Shown: positions 45,200-54,115, numbered from the stretch's first letter. The stretch is DNA of 64,000 nucleotides from Alkalicoccobacillus porphyridii (GCF_007293315.1 NZ_VLXZ01000003.1:248001-312000); one strand, 5' to 3'. Notes: generated by a model from the letters alone, not told the origin. Translations and numbers: made by a program.

Positions 45200-46240
45200 G
45201 TGATAAAAGCAAAAGCACGAGCAGTAGATGGACCCGATCAATCCTTCAGAGTCGCAGAAATTAATAGAAGAGATTTAGATTTGCACGATGTCCTCATAGA
45301 AATCAAATATGCAGGGATTTGTCATTCAGATATTCATACGGCTCATGGAGAATGGGGAGAGGTAAACTATCCCTTAGTCCCTGGGCACGAGATTGCTGGT
45401 GTTGTTACAGAGATTGGACCCGAAGTTACCCAGTATAAAGTCGGTGACCGTGTAGGGGTAGGCTGTATGGTTGATTCATGCGGAACCTGCGAGAATTGCC
45501 TAGAAGGTGAAGAGCAATACTGTTTAAAAGGAAATGTACCTACTTATGCGGGTGTAGACAAGTATGGTGAGCCCACACAAGGTGGCTATTCAACACATAT
45601 CGTTGTCACCGAAGGGTTTGTTGTAAAAATCCCAGACAATATTGAACTTGATGCAGCTGCGCCCCTTCTTTGTGCGGGCATTACAACCTATTCTCCATTA
45701 GTAAGATGGGGAGCAGGACCAGGTAAAAAAGTGGCCGTTGTTGGTATGGGGGGCCTTGGTCACATGGCTGTTAAGATTGCTCACGCCATGGGAGCCGAGG
45801 TAACCGTACTTTCACAAACACTAAATAAAAAAGAAGACGGATTACAATTTGGTGCTGCCCACTATTATGCAACAAGTGAACCTGACACATTCACTCAGCT
45901 AGCTGGTACGTTTGATTTGATTATTAATACAGTCAGCGCAGAGATTGATATGAATGCGTACCTCTCATTACTTACTCTTAATGGCACGTTAGTTAACGTC
46001 GGAGCACCTGGCGAACCTCTGTCATTAAATGTGATGTCACTCATTAGTCATCGCAGATCATTTGCAGGTTCAATGATCGGTGGAATAAGAGAAACCCAAG
46101 AAATGCTCGATTTTTGTGCCAAGCATGATATCACACCGAATATTGAAGTGATTTCTGCTGATGACATCGACCATGCGTATAAACGTGTGTTAGCTTCAGA
46201 TGTTAAATACCGTTTTGTGATTGATACGAGTACACTGTAA
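45200..46240 (+). CDS. adhA: Zinc-dependent alcohol dehydrogenase (AdhA/YahK type)
   Basis: 346 residues. Catalytic zinc ligands Cys41 and His63-Glu64 (GICHSD, PGHEIAG) and Cys158; structural zinc Cys94, Cys97, Cys100, Cys108. The cofactor motif [11 protein letters not shown] is followed by [11 protein letters not shown], where Ser at the end of the strand favours NADPH. The closest types are cinnamyl-alcohol-dehydrogenase-like aldehyde reductases (YahK, B. subtilis AdhA), which reduce toxic aldehydes. AAGGAGG precedes the start (GTG 45200). Confidence 0.9.
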   Translation: MIKAKARAVDGPDQSFRVAEINRRDLDLHDVLIEIKYAGICHSDIHTAHGEWGEVNYPLVPGHEIAGVVTEIGPEVTQYKVGDRVGVGCMVDSCGTCENCLEGEEQYCLKGNVPTYAGVDKYGEPTQGGYSTHIVVTEGFVVKIPDNIELDAAAPLLCAGITTYSPLVRWGAGPGKKVAVVGMGGLGHMAVKIAHAMGAEVTVLSQTLNKKEDGLQFGAAHYYATSEPDTFTQLAGTFDLIINTVSAEIDMNAYLSLLTLNGTLVNVGAPGEPLSLNVMSLISHRRSFAGSMIGGIRETQEMLDFCAKHDITPNIEVISADDIDHAYKRVLASDVKYRFVIDTSTL

Positions 46241-46247
46241 ACGAATA

Positions 46248-46293
46248 AAAAAATGCTAGCCCCACCTACTTAGGATGGGAGCTAGCATTTTTT
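46248..46293 (+). terminator. Terminator after adhA
   Basis: AAAAAATGCTAGC / GCTAGCATTTTTT, a 13-base stem eight bases past the stop. Confidence 0.88.
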
Positions 46294-46366
46294 ATACCAT
46301 CCAACTTCTACGCTTCGACCGTAAATCCATGATATGATGCTTAATGATATGGATGGAGGATGCAAC

Positions 46367-47545
46367 ATGAACACACATCGTTGGATGAGTACGCGCTTTT
46401 TTAGTTTCTTTTTAACATGGGGAATTTTCCTGCCTTATTGGACGGGCTGGCTCGTTTATTCAAAGGAATTATCAGTCACTGATGCGAGCCTAATTATGAG
46501 TATGGGGTTGATCGCAAGAGGACTTTCTACGTTGTTTGCTTTTCCCTATCTATCAGGTAGGTTCAGTAATAAAATCATTTTACGAGCTGCTGGGGTAGGT
46601 ACACTTGCCTCAGTTCTCTGCTATATTCCCGCACAATCGTTTAGTCAATTATTAATTGTCACGATTCTATTTCATCTATTCTATCCGCCATTAATGCCAA
46701 TTTTAGATACAGCGGCAGGCATGCTTGTTCAGCATAAGCAGCTACAGCATTACGGAAAAAGCAGGCAGTGGGGATCAATCGGATTTGTAGCCGTTGGAAT
46801 CGTACTAACACTTTTCATCGCCACCTTTGGAGATGACGTTATATATTATGCCTTGCTACTGGGTGTTGCTGCTTTAGTCTACCTTAGCCTTCGACCTGCG
46901 CCAGCTATTTTATCTAAAAAGCCACCCTCAACCCTAATAAAGACGGGCGGTTTGCTTAAAATGTTTCATATGAAACATTTCTGGTTAGTATTACTGATTG
47001 TTATTTTGATACAGGCTGCACACGCCTCCTATTATAATTATGGTTATCTCTATTTACAGGAAATTGAAACACCTGGCTACTTAATTGGGGTTATTATTAA
47101 CATCGCAGTGCTTGCAGAAATCGTTTTTTTTGCCATGGCCGATCGACGGTTTCAACGGTTTTCCATTGGCTCGCTATTAGCACTAGCAGCTTTTGGTGCA
47201 ACATTGAGGTGGGTGCTTGTATTTGCCTTTCCAAATGTCTGGGTCTTCTCAATTGCCCAGCTTCTACACGCCTGCTCCTTTGCAATGGCTCATTATGCCT
47301 TTATGCAATATCTAATACAAAATGTTGCATCCGAGCTTATTCCTAAAGTTCAAGGCCTTTATTCAGCTCTTGCTCTTAGCTGGAGTACAGCGGTGTTTAC
47401 GCTATTTGGTGGATATTTATATGCAATTGAACCGGGATATGCATTTTTGGGCATGGTTGTGAGTACGGTGCCGGCATTGGTATTGGCCCTTATTTATCGA
47501 CGAGTGGGCGAGCCTGAGGTTTTTATGGATAGAGGGCAGCATTGA
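46367..47545 (+). CDS. MFS transporter, YwbF/HcaT-like
   Basis: 392 residues from ATG 46367 (GGAGGA upstream); the upstream in-frame ATG at 46334 has no signal and would add a stretch unlike a protein start. Twelve membrane segments. The pattern (RWMSTRFFSFFLTWGIFLPYW; GKSRQWGSIGFVAVG) fits the phenylpropionate-permease-like / nucleoside-symporter-like MFS group that contains B. subtilis YwbF. Cargo unknown. Confidence 0.82.
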   Translation: MNTHRWMSTRFFSFFLTWGIFLPYWTGWLVYSKELSVTDASLIMSMGLIARGLSTLFAFPYLSGRFSNKIILRAAGVGTLASVLCYIPAQSFSQLLIVTILFHLFYPPLMPILDTAAGMLVQHKQLQHYGKSRQWGSIGFVAVGIVLTLFIATFGDDVIYYALLLGVAALVYLSLRPAPAILSKKPPSTLIKTGGLLKMFHMKHFWLVLLIVILIQAAHASYYNYGYLYLQEIETPGYLIGVIINIAVLAEIVFFAMADRRFQRFSIGSLLALAAFGATLRWVLVFAFPNVWVFSIAQLLHACSFAMAHYAFMQYLIQNVASELIPKVQGLYSALALSWSTAVFTLFGGYLYAIEPGYAFLGMVVSTVPALVLALIYRRVGEPEVFMDRGQH

Positions 47546-47569
47546 TTCGTTTCTTCTGCTGCCGCTCCT

Positions 47570-47674
47570 GAAAATGGAGGCACTTACCTGAGGAAAGGTA
47601 ATGAGATAACCCGACTACGTCGATTTATCTCATTGAATCTTTTTATCCCGCAGGTGTCGGCCCTCCATTTTCGT
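47570..47674. repeat. Foldback element with copy 2 of the 36-base inverted repeat
   Basis: About 105 bases with terminal inverted repeats GAAAATGGAGG (47570-47580) and CCTCCATTTTC (47662-47672). The right arm contains the exact reverse complement (47639-47674) of the 36 bases at 44752. Inside lies a strong hairpin: ATGAGATAA (47601-47609) pairs with TTATCTCAT (47625-47633) around an inner CGAC-TAC-GTCG. It is followed by TGAATCTTTTT and probably terminates the MFS transcript. It looks like a small non-coding mobile-type element (MITE/REP). Confidence 0.65.
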
Positions 47675-47685
47675 CCGCCAAACAC

Positions 47686-47896
47686 TTATCAAGAACAATC
47701 CACATAATACCAAGAGAGAAACGGATTTTATCAAGTAAATTCATTATGTTAGCAAGAAGCAACCGGCGTTACCAAGACGAATGGATATATAATCAAGAGA
47801 ATCGGGACTTTTACCAAGCTCTGAGGTCACTTACCAAGAGCTTCTCATGCTTTAACAAGAGGAATTCATATTTACCAAGACCCCCTCCGCCTCCAC
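47686..47896 (-). repeat. Phased CTTGGTA repeat run, array B (10 monomers)
   Basis: Ten CAAG cores (minus strand CTTGGTAA/CTTGATTA) start at 47690, 47711, 47732, 47753, 47773, 47794, 47815, 47835, 47856 and 47876. Steps are 20 or 21, mean 186/9 = 20.67, the same as array A, in the opposite orientation. The frame that stays open through it (47746-48051) is not a gene. Confidence 0.75.
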
Positions 47897-47987
47897 AAAA
47901 AAGAGGAAACGGCCCCCGTCTCCCCTTTACCAACTTCTCTTATCTCCAAAACGTAATCTGCTCTGCATGGATTTGGCAGGCACCATT

Positions 47988-48026
47988 AAAAAGGACAGCG
48001 GGCATTAATCTGCCGCTGTCCTTTTT
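47988..48026 (-). terminator. Terminator at the ogt 3' end
   Basis: AAAAGGACAGCGG / CCGCTGTCCTTTTT, overlapping the last codons of ogt; T run on both strands. Confidence 0.82.
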
Positions 48027-48502
48027 CCATTATGCTTTTGTTCGTGATTAAGCAACCATTCCTTACGCCATACTTCGCCCGCATAGCCCGTCAAAGTCCC
48101 GTTTGAGCCGATAATGCGATGACAGGGAATAACGATACTCAGCACATTTTTCCCATTTGCATTTCCTACTGCCCGAACGGCTTTTTCTTTTCCAATGCTC
48201 GTAGCTAACTCCTTGTATGTGCTCGTCTTCGCATAGGAAATGGCTTCCAGTGCCATTCACGTACTCCTCTGAAAATCCGTGCCCTGCACTTCATAAGGAA
48301 ACGTAAACTCCATCCGCTGCCCTTTAAAATATTCATCAAGCTGCTGATAGCATGTTCTAAGAACAGATGGTGTATCTGAGCATGGTTTTTGATCAGATAG
48401 CCCCTTTTTTGAAAACATAATAGATGTTATCACTTCTGTTGTACCAATGATCTCGATCACACCAATAGGAGAGGTGTAGTCTACCTTATACAAAACTGTC
48501 AT
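48005..48502 (-). pseudogene. ogt: Methylated-DNA-protein-cysteine methyltransferase with in-frame UGA
   Basis: From ATG 48502 (GGAGG upstream, overlapping the end of alkA) the frame encodes the N-terminal part (MTVLYKVDYTSPIGVIEI) up to GTDFQRST, then TGA (48257-48259), then continues in the same frame as MALEAISYAKTSTYKELA. In the family this place reads F-Q-x-x-V-W-x-A-L: the stop replaces the conserved Trp (TGG to TGA, one base). The acceptor Cys in VIPCHRI and the rest of the domain are intact. Either a young pseudogene, read-through of UGA, a sequencing error, or re-start at the next ATG giving an 83-residue C-terminal piece. In B. subtilis the partner AdaB is made from the adaA operon. 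Confidence 0.85.
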
Positions 48503-49403
48503 ACAATGACCTCCAAAGATAAAAGACGGCATATGCCTGCCAGCCTTCCCAGTTTACAGCGTATGATTGGATTTCCTCTATAGATGGCTTTTGTTCCAAG
48601 CCTAATTGATGCTGTAACGCCTGGTGTAAGCCAACATCCGCAATCGGAAAAGCCGATGGAATGTGCAGGCATTTCATCATGACGTAATCAGCGGTCCAAG
48701 CTCCTACGCCTCTGATGTTGGTGAGTTCTTTATGAAGCTCATGCTGATCCATCCCTTGTAGGGTCTCTTTTGTTAATGAACCCTCGGCCATCATTTCAGC
48801 GATTCCAGTGATGTATTCAGCCTTTCTTGCACTGAACTGAAGCTCGCGAAGCTCAGCTACTTCCACGGAAGCTATCTGCTCTGCTGATGGGAATATCCAA
48901 TATGTTTCTCCACTGTCGGAAAAACTCTCTCCATATTGTTCAACAAACCGTTTCTTTAATGTATAAGCAAACGTCAAATTAATTTGCTGGCCTAAAATGG
49001 CCCAAACCAACGCTTCAAATAAATCAGGCATACAGATGATACGAAGACCAAAATAGCTGTGAGCTAGTTTTTGCAAGATTGGATCCTGCTCCGCCACATA
49101 ATAAAAAGCAGCAAGATCCTGGTCTAGGTCAAACCATTCCCAAACAAAAGCAGCAATCTCCTCACGAGTAGCTGCAGATGAGATGTCACCGTGAAGAAAA
49201 TCTATCCTTATCACTTTATCAGCCGATGTAACACGGATAAGTATGTTTGATTTATTTAGATTAAGGAGCTTATAAACCGCCTCTTCTGTTGTACGATGTA
49301 ATACTTCATGATCGGCTCTGCCTAAAAATACTAAACACTCCTCAAAGCAAAATTCAGGCGGAGGAAGTAGTTCCACATATGTTTCATAATCAATCCAGTT
49401 CAT
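48486..49403 (-). CDS. alkA: DNA-3-methyladenine glycosylase II
   Basis: 305 residues. The helix-hairpin-helix (LTNIRGVGAWTADYVMMKCL) and the following catalytic Asp region (FPIADVGLHQAL) are clear; the N-terminal AlkA-type beta domain spans about 1-110. The enzyme removes alkylated purines. It overlaps adaA by 14 bases and ogt by 17, so the three form one repair operon. Confidence 0.9.
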   Translation of the reverse strand: MNWIDYETYVELLPPPEFCFEECLVFLGRADHEVLHRTTEEAVYKLLNLNKSNILIRVTSADKVIRIDFLHGDISSAATREEIAAFVWEWFDLDQDLAAFYYVAEQDPILQKLAHSYFGLRIICMPDLFEALVWAILGQQINLTFAYTLKKRFVEQYGESFSDSGETYWIFPSAEQIASVEVAELRELQFSARKAEYITGIAEMMAEGSLTKETLQGMDQHELHKELTNIRGVGAWTADYVMMKCLHIPSAFPIADVGLHQALQHQLGLEQKPSIEEIQSYAVNWEGWQAYAVFYLWRSLYDSFV

Positions 49404-49971
49404 ATATGAGTCGCCTCCTGTACTCGCTGGGAGAGCAGTTCTTTACACGTCGAAACACCTGATAGAAGGTCGACGGACTTTGGAACCCAACCTCATAACA
49501 TATCTCAAGATTGGTTTGCTTTGTATGTGTTAGGAGATAGGCCGCCTTATCAATTCGTATTTTGTCTATATACGTGCGAGGCGTTTCCGACATCTCCTGT
49601 TTAAATAAACGCTCTAAATAAAATGGACTGACCCCAACATGCAAAGCAATATCGCGTAGCTGCAATGGCTTCTGATACTCATTTATTAAAAATGATGTCA
49701 CCTGTCTAATTAGCTGGCGGTGCGGCGACTCCTCTCGCTCAGGCTGGCATCTTTTACACGCACGGTATCCTGCCTCCTCAGCTTGCTCTTTCTCCAGATA
49801 AAATTCCACATTCACTTTCTTAGGCTTCCTTGATCGACAGGAAGGCCGACAATAGATTTTTGTCGTTTTTACTGCAGTAAAGAACAAACCATCATAGGAA
49901 GCATCGCAATCCAAAATATGATCCCACATCTCTTCAAATGAAAGCTGGCCTACCCTATTACTCGTTTCCAT
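49390..49971 (-). CDS. adaA: Methylphosphotriester-DNA methyltransferase / transcriptional activator
   Basis: 193 residues. N-terminal Ada zinc domain with Cys41, Cys45, Cys72 and Cys75 (IYCRPSCRSRKP, RACKRC); the first is the methyl acceptor in Ada, and the spacing equals that of E. coli Ada. The C-terminal AraC-type double HTH (about 88-190) binds DNA. Methylation turns it into an activator of its own operon. A candidate Ada box lies about 80 bases upstream. GGGAGG precedes the ATG. Confidence 0.92.
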   Translation of the reverse strand: METSNRVGQLSFEEMWDHILDCDASYDGLFFTAVKTTKIYCRPSCRSRKPKKVNVEFYLEKEQAEEAGYRACKRCQPEREESPHRQLIRQVTSFLINEYQKPLQLRDIALHVGVSPFYLERLFKQEMSETPRTYIDKIRIDKAAYLLTHTKQTNLEICYEVGFQSPSTFYQVFRRVKNCSPSEYRRRLIYELD

Positions 49972-50050
49972 TCACCTATGCCTCCCTATCTAATCGAGGT
50001 ACCCTCTAATGTGCTTATCTTAACAAGAATGCATGACCCATTTCATCCTA

Positions 50051-50064
50051 ATTCTTGCGCTTAT
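50051..50064 (-). promoter_or_regulatory. Candidate Ada operator
   Basis: On the minus strand ATAAGCGCAAGAAT contains the AAGCGCA of the Ada box, followed about 36 bases on by a TAAGAT -10-like box for adaA. Confidence 0.45.
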
Positions 50065-50200
50065 GGTCTGAGAATATGTAAAGTTTAATACACTGACATG
50101 ATAGAAATGAACGTTATTTTTCTCCATCAAGGTTAAATCTTTTTTAAGTAGGTTATAGAGAACTAGTTGGGCTACTATTTTTAAAAGGGAGCGAAATGTT

Positions 50201-51361
50201 ATGAGAATTGTTGATGTTCAAGAAAAAGCGGTACCTATTAGTAGTACGATTAGCAATGCATTTATTGATTTTAGTAAAATGAACGCTTCGATTGTTGCTG
50301 TGAAGACGGATGTCATTCGAGATGGAAAGCCCGTTGTGGGTTATGGATTTAATTCAAATGGCCGCTACGCCCCTAGTGGTATTTTAAGAGAACGCTTTAT
50401 CCCTCGTCTATTAGAAGCAAGCCCCGATGAGATGTTAAATGAAGCTGGTACGAACCTATCCCCAGAGAAGATCTATGACATTCTAATGCAAAATGAAAAG
50501 CCCGGTGGTCACGGGGAACGAACGGTTGCAGTGGGAACGCTAGATATGGCAATCTGGGATGCTGTAGCCAAAATTGAAGAGGTCCCACTTTACCAATTAT
50601 TAGCGGACCAGTATGGTGATGGCACAATTGATGAAAAAGTATTTGTGTATGCAGCAGGTGGCTACTACATGCCAGACAAAGGTCTTTCTGAGCTAAAGGA
50701 TGAGATGAAAACGTACTTGGACATGGGCTATTCAAAAGTAAAAATGAAGGTTGGTGGCGTTCCGTTAGAGGAGGATTTGAAACGAATTGAAGCCGTCATT
50801 GAAGTGGTTGGCTCTGGAGATAATCTCATGGTAGATGTGAACGGACGTTTTAACCTAGAAGAAGCCATTCGCTTTGGAGAAGCGATTAAAGATTATAAGC
50901 TGTTCTGGTACGAGGAAGTTGGCGATCCTCTTGATTACAAACTGCAGGAGGAGCTCTCAAAAGTCTACCCTCATGCCATTGCAACCGGCGAGAATCTCTT
51001 CTCTGTTCAGGATGCAACCAATCTTATTCGCTACGCCGGCATGAACCCAAAAACCGACTTTCTTCAGTTTGACTGTGCCCTCAGCTACGGACTGGTCGAG
51101 TATATGAAAATACTTAACATGTTGGACGAGCACGGTTGGTCCTCCCGCAACTGCATCCCACATGGAGGACATCAAATGTCGCTTAATATAGCTGCCGGAC
51201 TACATTTATATGGAAACGAATCCTACCCAGGTGTGTTCCAACCATTCGGCGGATTTGCGGACGGACATTCTGTAGAGGATGGGTTTGTTACACTGCCTGA
51301 TGCCCCAGGGGTTGGCTTTGAGGCGAAGAATAACTTGTATGATTTATTAAAAACGTTGTAG
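50201..51361 (+). CDS. Enolase-superfamily dehydratase, D-tartrate dehydratase (TarD) like
   Basis: 386 residues. Mandelate-racemase-type barrel with Lys181 and Lys183 in KVKMKVGG, metal ligands Asp212 (VDVNGRF), Glu238 (WYEEVGDP) and Glu264 (TGENLFS), and His321 (CIPHGGH). These positions match, one residue off, those I recall for Bradyrhizobium TarD (Lys184, Asp213, Glu239, Glu265, His322); the Lys in NEKPGGHGER also has a counterpart. Predicted reaction: dehydration of D-(-)-tartrate to oxaloacetate. Other acid-sugar dehydratases of the same subgroup remain possible. It is monocistronic and followed by a long repeat array. Confidence 0.8.
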   Translation: MRIVDVQEKAVPISSTISNAFIDFSKMNASIVAVKTDVIRDGKPVVGYGFNSNGRYAPSGILRERFIPRLLEASPDEMLNEAGTNLSPEKIYDILMQNEKPGGHGERTVAVGTLDMAIWDAVAKIEEVPLYQLLADQYGDGTIDEKVFVYAAGGYYMPDKGLSELKDEMKTYLDMGYSKVKMKVGGVPLEEDLKRIEAVIEVVGSGDNLMVDVNGRFNLEEAIRFGEAIKDYKLFWYEEVGDPLDYKLQEELSKVYPHAIATGENLFSVQDATNLIRYAGMNPKTDFLQFDCALSYGLVEYMKILNMLDEHGWSSRNCIPHGGHQMSLNIAAGLHLYGNESYPGVFQPFGGFADGHSVEDGFVTLPDAPGVGFEAKNNLYDLLKTL

Positions 51362-51410
51362 AGAGTATTGGAAACGAACAAACCGTTCGTTTCTTTTGGA
51401 GTGGGGGCGG

Positions 51411-52177
51411 CTCTTGCTTTGACGCTCGTTCCTCTTGGTATCCGGAGCTTCTTTCTTTGTATCAGGAGGGGGCTCTTGCTTTGGCCCTTGTTCTTCTTGG
51501 TATCCGGAGCTCCTTTCTTGGTATCGAGTGATGGCTCTTGCTTTGGCCCTCGTTCTTCTTGGTATGCAGGGCTTCTTTCTTGGTATCGAGGGTGGGCTCT
51601 TGCTTTGGCCCTTGTTCTTCTTGGTATCCGGAGCTCCTTTCTTGGTATCGAGAGTTGGCTCTTGCTTTGACGCTTGTTCCTCTTAGTATGCAGGGTTTCT
51701 TTCTTGGTATCGGGGGTGGGCTCTTGCTTTGACGCTCGTTTCCTCTTAGTATGCAGGGTTTCTTTATTGGTATAGGGGGTGGGCTCTTGCTTTGGCCCTT
51801 GTTCCTCTTGGTATGCGGAGCTTTTTTCTTGGTATCAGTGATTGCCTCTTGCTTGACGCTCGTTCCACTTGTTATGCGGAGCTCCTTTTTTGGTATCGGG
51901 GGTTGCCTCTTGCTTTGACGCTCGTTCCTCTTGGTATGCGGGGCTTCTTTCTTGGTATCGGAGGTGGCCTCTTGCTTTGGCCCTTGTTCCTCTTGGTATG
52001 CAAGGCTTCTTTCTTGGTATCGAGAGTTAGCGCTTGCTTTGGCCCTCGTTCCTCTTGGTATATAGGGCTTCTTTCTTGGTATCAGGAGGAGGCTCTTGCT
52101 TTGGCCCTTGTTCTTCTTGGTATGCGGAACTTCTTTCTTGGTATCGAGGGATGGCTCTTGCTTTGACGCTCGATCTT
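51411..52177 (+). repeat. 62-bp higher-order tandem repeat, array D (12.3 units, about 37 monomers)
   Basis: Units start (CTCTTGC) at 51411, 51473, 51535, 51597, 51659, 51721, 51784, 51846, 51907, 51969, 52031, 52093 and 52155: period 62 with one insertion and one deletion of a base. Each unit is three monomers of 21, 21 and 20 bases that begin CTTGCTTTG, CTTGGTATC or CTTGGTATG, and CTTGGTATCG. Units come in two versions at one place (GACGCTCG or GGCCCTTG), mixed along the array. Because 62 is not a multiple of 3, the open frames through it change between units and are not genes. It fills the 927-base gap between the TarD-like gene and the SDR gene. Confidence 0.93.
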
Positions 52178-52288
52178 TATTTTGTACAATTTACCAACTG
52201 CCATTCTTGACACATAAAATGAAACCGCTTTAAACTGAAATGGAAATGACATAAATGGGAAAAACGAATAAGGAAGGATGTGTGGAAC

Positions 52289-53065
52289 GTGAGTATTATT
52301 GAAAAGTTTAAACTAACCGGAAAAAAAGCCTATGTAACAGGAGGTGCAAGAGGTATTGGCAAAAACATCGCTACCGCTCTTGCAGAGGCAGGTGCAGACG
52401 TAGCCATTGTTGACCTTGATTTGGACGAAGCTCAAAAGGTTGCCACCTCCATTCAAGAAGCAACTGGAGCCCAAGCCATTGCCGTTCAAGCAGACGTTAC
52501 GAAAGCCAATGATGTTAACCATATGATTGATCAAATCGTCACTCAGTTCGGCACCATTGATATCGCCTTTAATAATGCTGGTATCTGTATAAATGCTCCA
52601 GCCGAAGAGATGACCTTGGAACAATGGAAGCAAGTCATTGATATTAACTTAACCGGCGTGTTTCTAACCTCTCAAGCAGCCGGAAAGGTCATGATCAAAC
52701 AAGGAAGCGGCTCAATCATTAATACAGCATCTATGTCAGCACATATCGTCAACTTCCCCCAGCCACAAGTCTCGTACAATGCCTCTAAAGCAGGCGTCAT
52801 CCAGCTAAGTAAATCACTTGCTGTAGAGTGGGCCAAAAAAGGTGTACGCGTCAATACCATCAGCCCAGGATATATTGGAACAGAATTAACGCTTAACTCA
52901 CCCGATCTGCAACCTCTTATTAAAGAATGGGAAAGCGTATCACCTTTAGGTCGCATCGGCAAGCCAGAAGAGCTACAAGCTATCGCCGTCTACCTAGCAG
53001 GGGACGCCAGCTCCTTTACTACCGGATCTGACTTTGTTATTGATGGGGCTTTTACGAGTATCTAG
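52289..53065 (+). CDS. Short-chain dehydrogenase, polyol/sorbose reductase-like
   Basis: 258 residues from GTG 52289 (AAGGA ten bases upstream; the in-frame GTG at 52280 lies too near that site). TGGARGIG (17-24), NNAG (95-98), and the Ser-Tyr163-Lys167 triad are intact. The stretch SMSAHIVNFPQPQVSYNASKAG resembles mannitol/arabinitol/sorbose dehydrogenases of the SDR family. Asp at the end of the second strand (VDLDLD) favours NAD. Substrate unproven. Confidence 0.85.
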   Translation: MSIIEKFKLTGKKAYVTGGARGIGKNIATALAEAGADVAIVDLDLDEAQKVATSIQEATGAQAIAVQADVTKANDVNHMIDQIVTQFGTIDIAFNNAGICINAPAEEMTLEQWKQVIDINLTGVFLTSQAAGKVMIKQGSGSIINTASMSAHIVNFPQPQVSYNASKAGVIQLSKSLAVEWAKKGVRVNTISPGYIGTELTLNSPDLQPLIKEWESVSPLGRIGKPEELQAIAVYLAGDASSFTTGSDFVIDGAFTSI

Positions 53066-53131
53066 CTAGCGGCCACACATTCTGGTTAATTCTTTCGTTT
53101 TCGTCTACATTGAAAATGATAATTAGATAGA

Positions 53132-53163
53132 AAAGGGACTCACGCTTGCTCATGAGTCCCTTT
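53132..53163. terminator. Bidirectional terminator
   Basis: AAAGGGACTCA / TGAGTCCCTTT, 11-base stem between the SDR and the small membrane protein gene. Confidence 0.82.
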
Positions 53164-53464
53164 CTTTATGAACGATTATTTTTAAGTAAACTGTTGTAGT
53201 CAAAATAAATAATAGATAGAACCAAATGATAAGTTCACCTACACTCTTAATAGAAAAAGGCAAACTAAAAAAGGTGACTGCCATTATGACAGAGTAAACT
53301 CCATAGCTTTTAGCAATCTTACCTTTATTTGCAGCATTCAATCCCTTCAAAAATACCAATGAAAAGAATGAAATGAACGCTACTTTCCTTTTTACACCCA
53401 CTAAATAAGAGAGCAAAAAAAGTACTAGAGACAAGATAGTACAAATTAAAAAACCTTCAGGCAT
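53150..53464 (-). CDS. Small membrane protein, unknown function
   Basis: 104 residues, almost wholly hydrophobic, three to four membrane segments (about 4-22, 28-44, 55-72, 76-96). It follows the lipoprotein gene by 15 bases and is probably co-transcribed. I do not recognise the family; a link to the lipoprotein is suggested only by position. Confidence 0.6.
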   Translation of the reverse strand: MPEGFLICTILSLVLFLLSYLVGVKRKVAFISFFSLVFLKGLNAANKGKIAKSYGVYSVIMAVTFFSLPFSIKSVGELIIWFYLLFILTTTVYLKIIVHKERDS

Positions 53465-53479
53465 GGTAGACTCCTTTTG

Positions 53480-54115
53480 CTATTGCAAGTACTCACTAAG
53501 CTGAAAAGACTGGATGAGCTTATCAAAGGTTTCTCGTTCCGCTGAAGAGCTTGTCGTATAAATGATCGTGAATGCTTGAGAATCCTCTTCCTCTTCTGGG
53601 AAAATATATGCCCAATAAATTTGATTTTCTTCTTCCTCAAGTGCACCTGTAAAATATCTCATGCCTTGCTCCATTTCATGGTTCACAACACCGTTATAAT
53701 TGAGAGAATCAGTGAACTCTCCAACATGACCATCTCTTAATTCCTCTGTCACACCACGATCATACGTAAGCTCTACAATTAGTTCCTCTTGTTCACCCAC
53801 AGAATACACAAAAGCTTCTTCGCTATCATCTATTACCGTATGTGCGTCTTCATCCATCACTGCATCACGTGGAATAAGCATATCAAACCCATCCAGCTCT
53901 CCACGCATTCGATAAAAGCCTTCTTCCTCTTCTTCGTTTGATACAAGGAATTGCTGTGTGTACTCATCTTCAACAGCCCGTCCATCCTCATTCTCCTCTA
54001 GAATCTCTTCCTGAACATCAGGCTCACTCTCTGGCTCTTGAATCGTTTCAGCCTCACTACATCCGAGCAATAGCCCAGCACACAACATACCAATTGCAGC
54101 TGTCCTCCATTTCAT
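53480..54115 (-). CDS. Acidic lipoprotein, paralogue of the one at 57853
   Basis: 211 residues. Lipobox LLLGC (Cys about residue 19), then an acidic linker. Residues about 54-86 (QFLVSNEEEEEGFYRMRGEL and following IPRDAV) are almost identical to the paralogue, while the C-terminal half is clearly diverged. The shared block is followed by a domain with SLNYNGVVNHEMEQG and WAYIFPEEEE, whose counterparts in the paralogue are GLDYDGEIKSEEVE and WAYVFSDESEE. The paralogue lies upstream of a lipase-like gene as a possible immunity protein; this copy would then be an orphan immunity protein. Confidence 0.78.
   Translation of the reverse strand: MKWRTAAIGMLCAGLLLGCSEAETIQEPESEPDVQEEILEENEDGRAVEDEYTQQFLVSNEEEEEGFYRMRGELDGFDMLIPRDAVMDEDAHTVIDDSEEAFVYSVGEQEELIVELTYDRGVTEELRDGHVGEFTDSLNYNGVVNHEMEQGMRYFTGALEEEENQIYWAYIFPEEEEDSQAFTIIYTTSSSAERETFDKLIQSFQLSEYLQ

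Noticed and set aside
47746-48051. 101-codon plus-strand frame
   Set aside because: It runs through array B and the ogt terminator; no start signal and no protein-like composition.
51368-52166. Four open frames of 64-124 codons through array D
   Set aside because: They arise because the 62-bp unit has few stop codons; 62 is not a multiple of 3, so the same repeat is read in a new frame in each unit. No ribosome binding site, low-complexity peptide.
52218-52231. cre-like sequence TGAAACCGCTTTAA before the SDR gene
   Set aside because: It departs from the CcpA consensus at two conserved positions.
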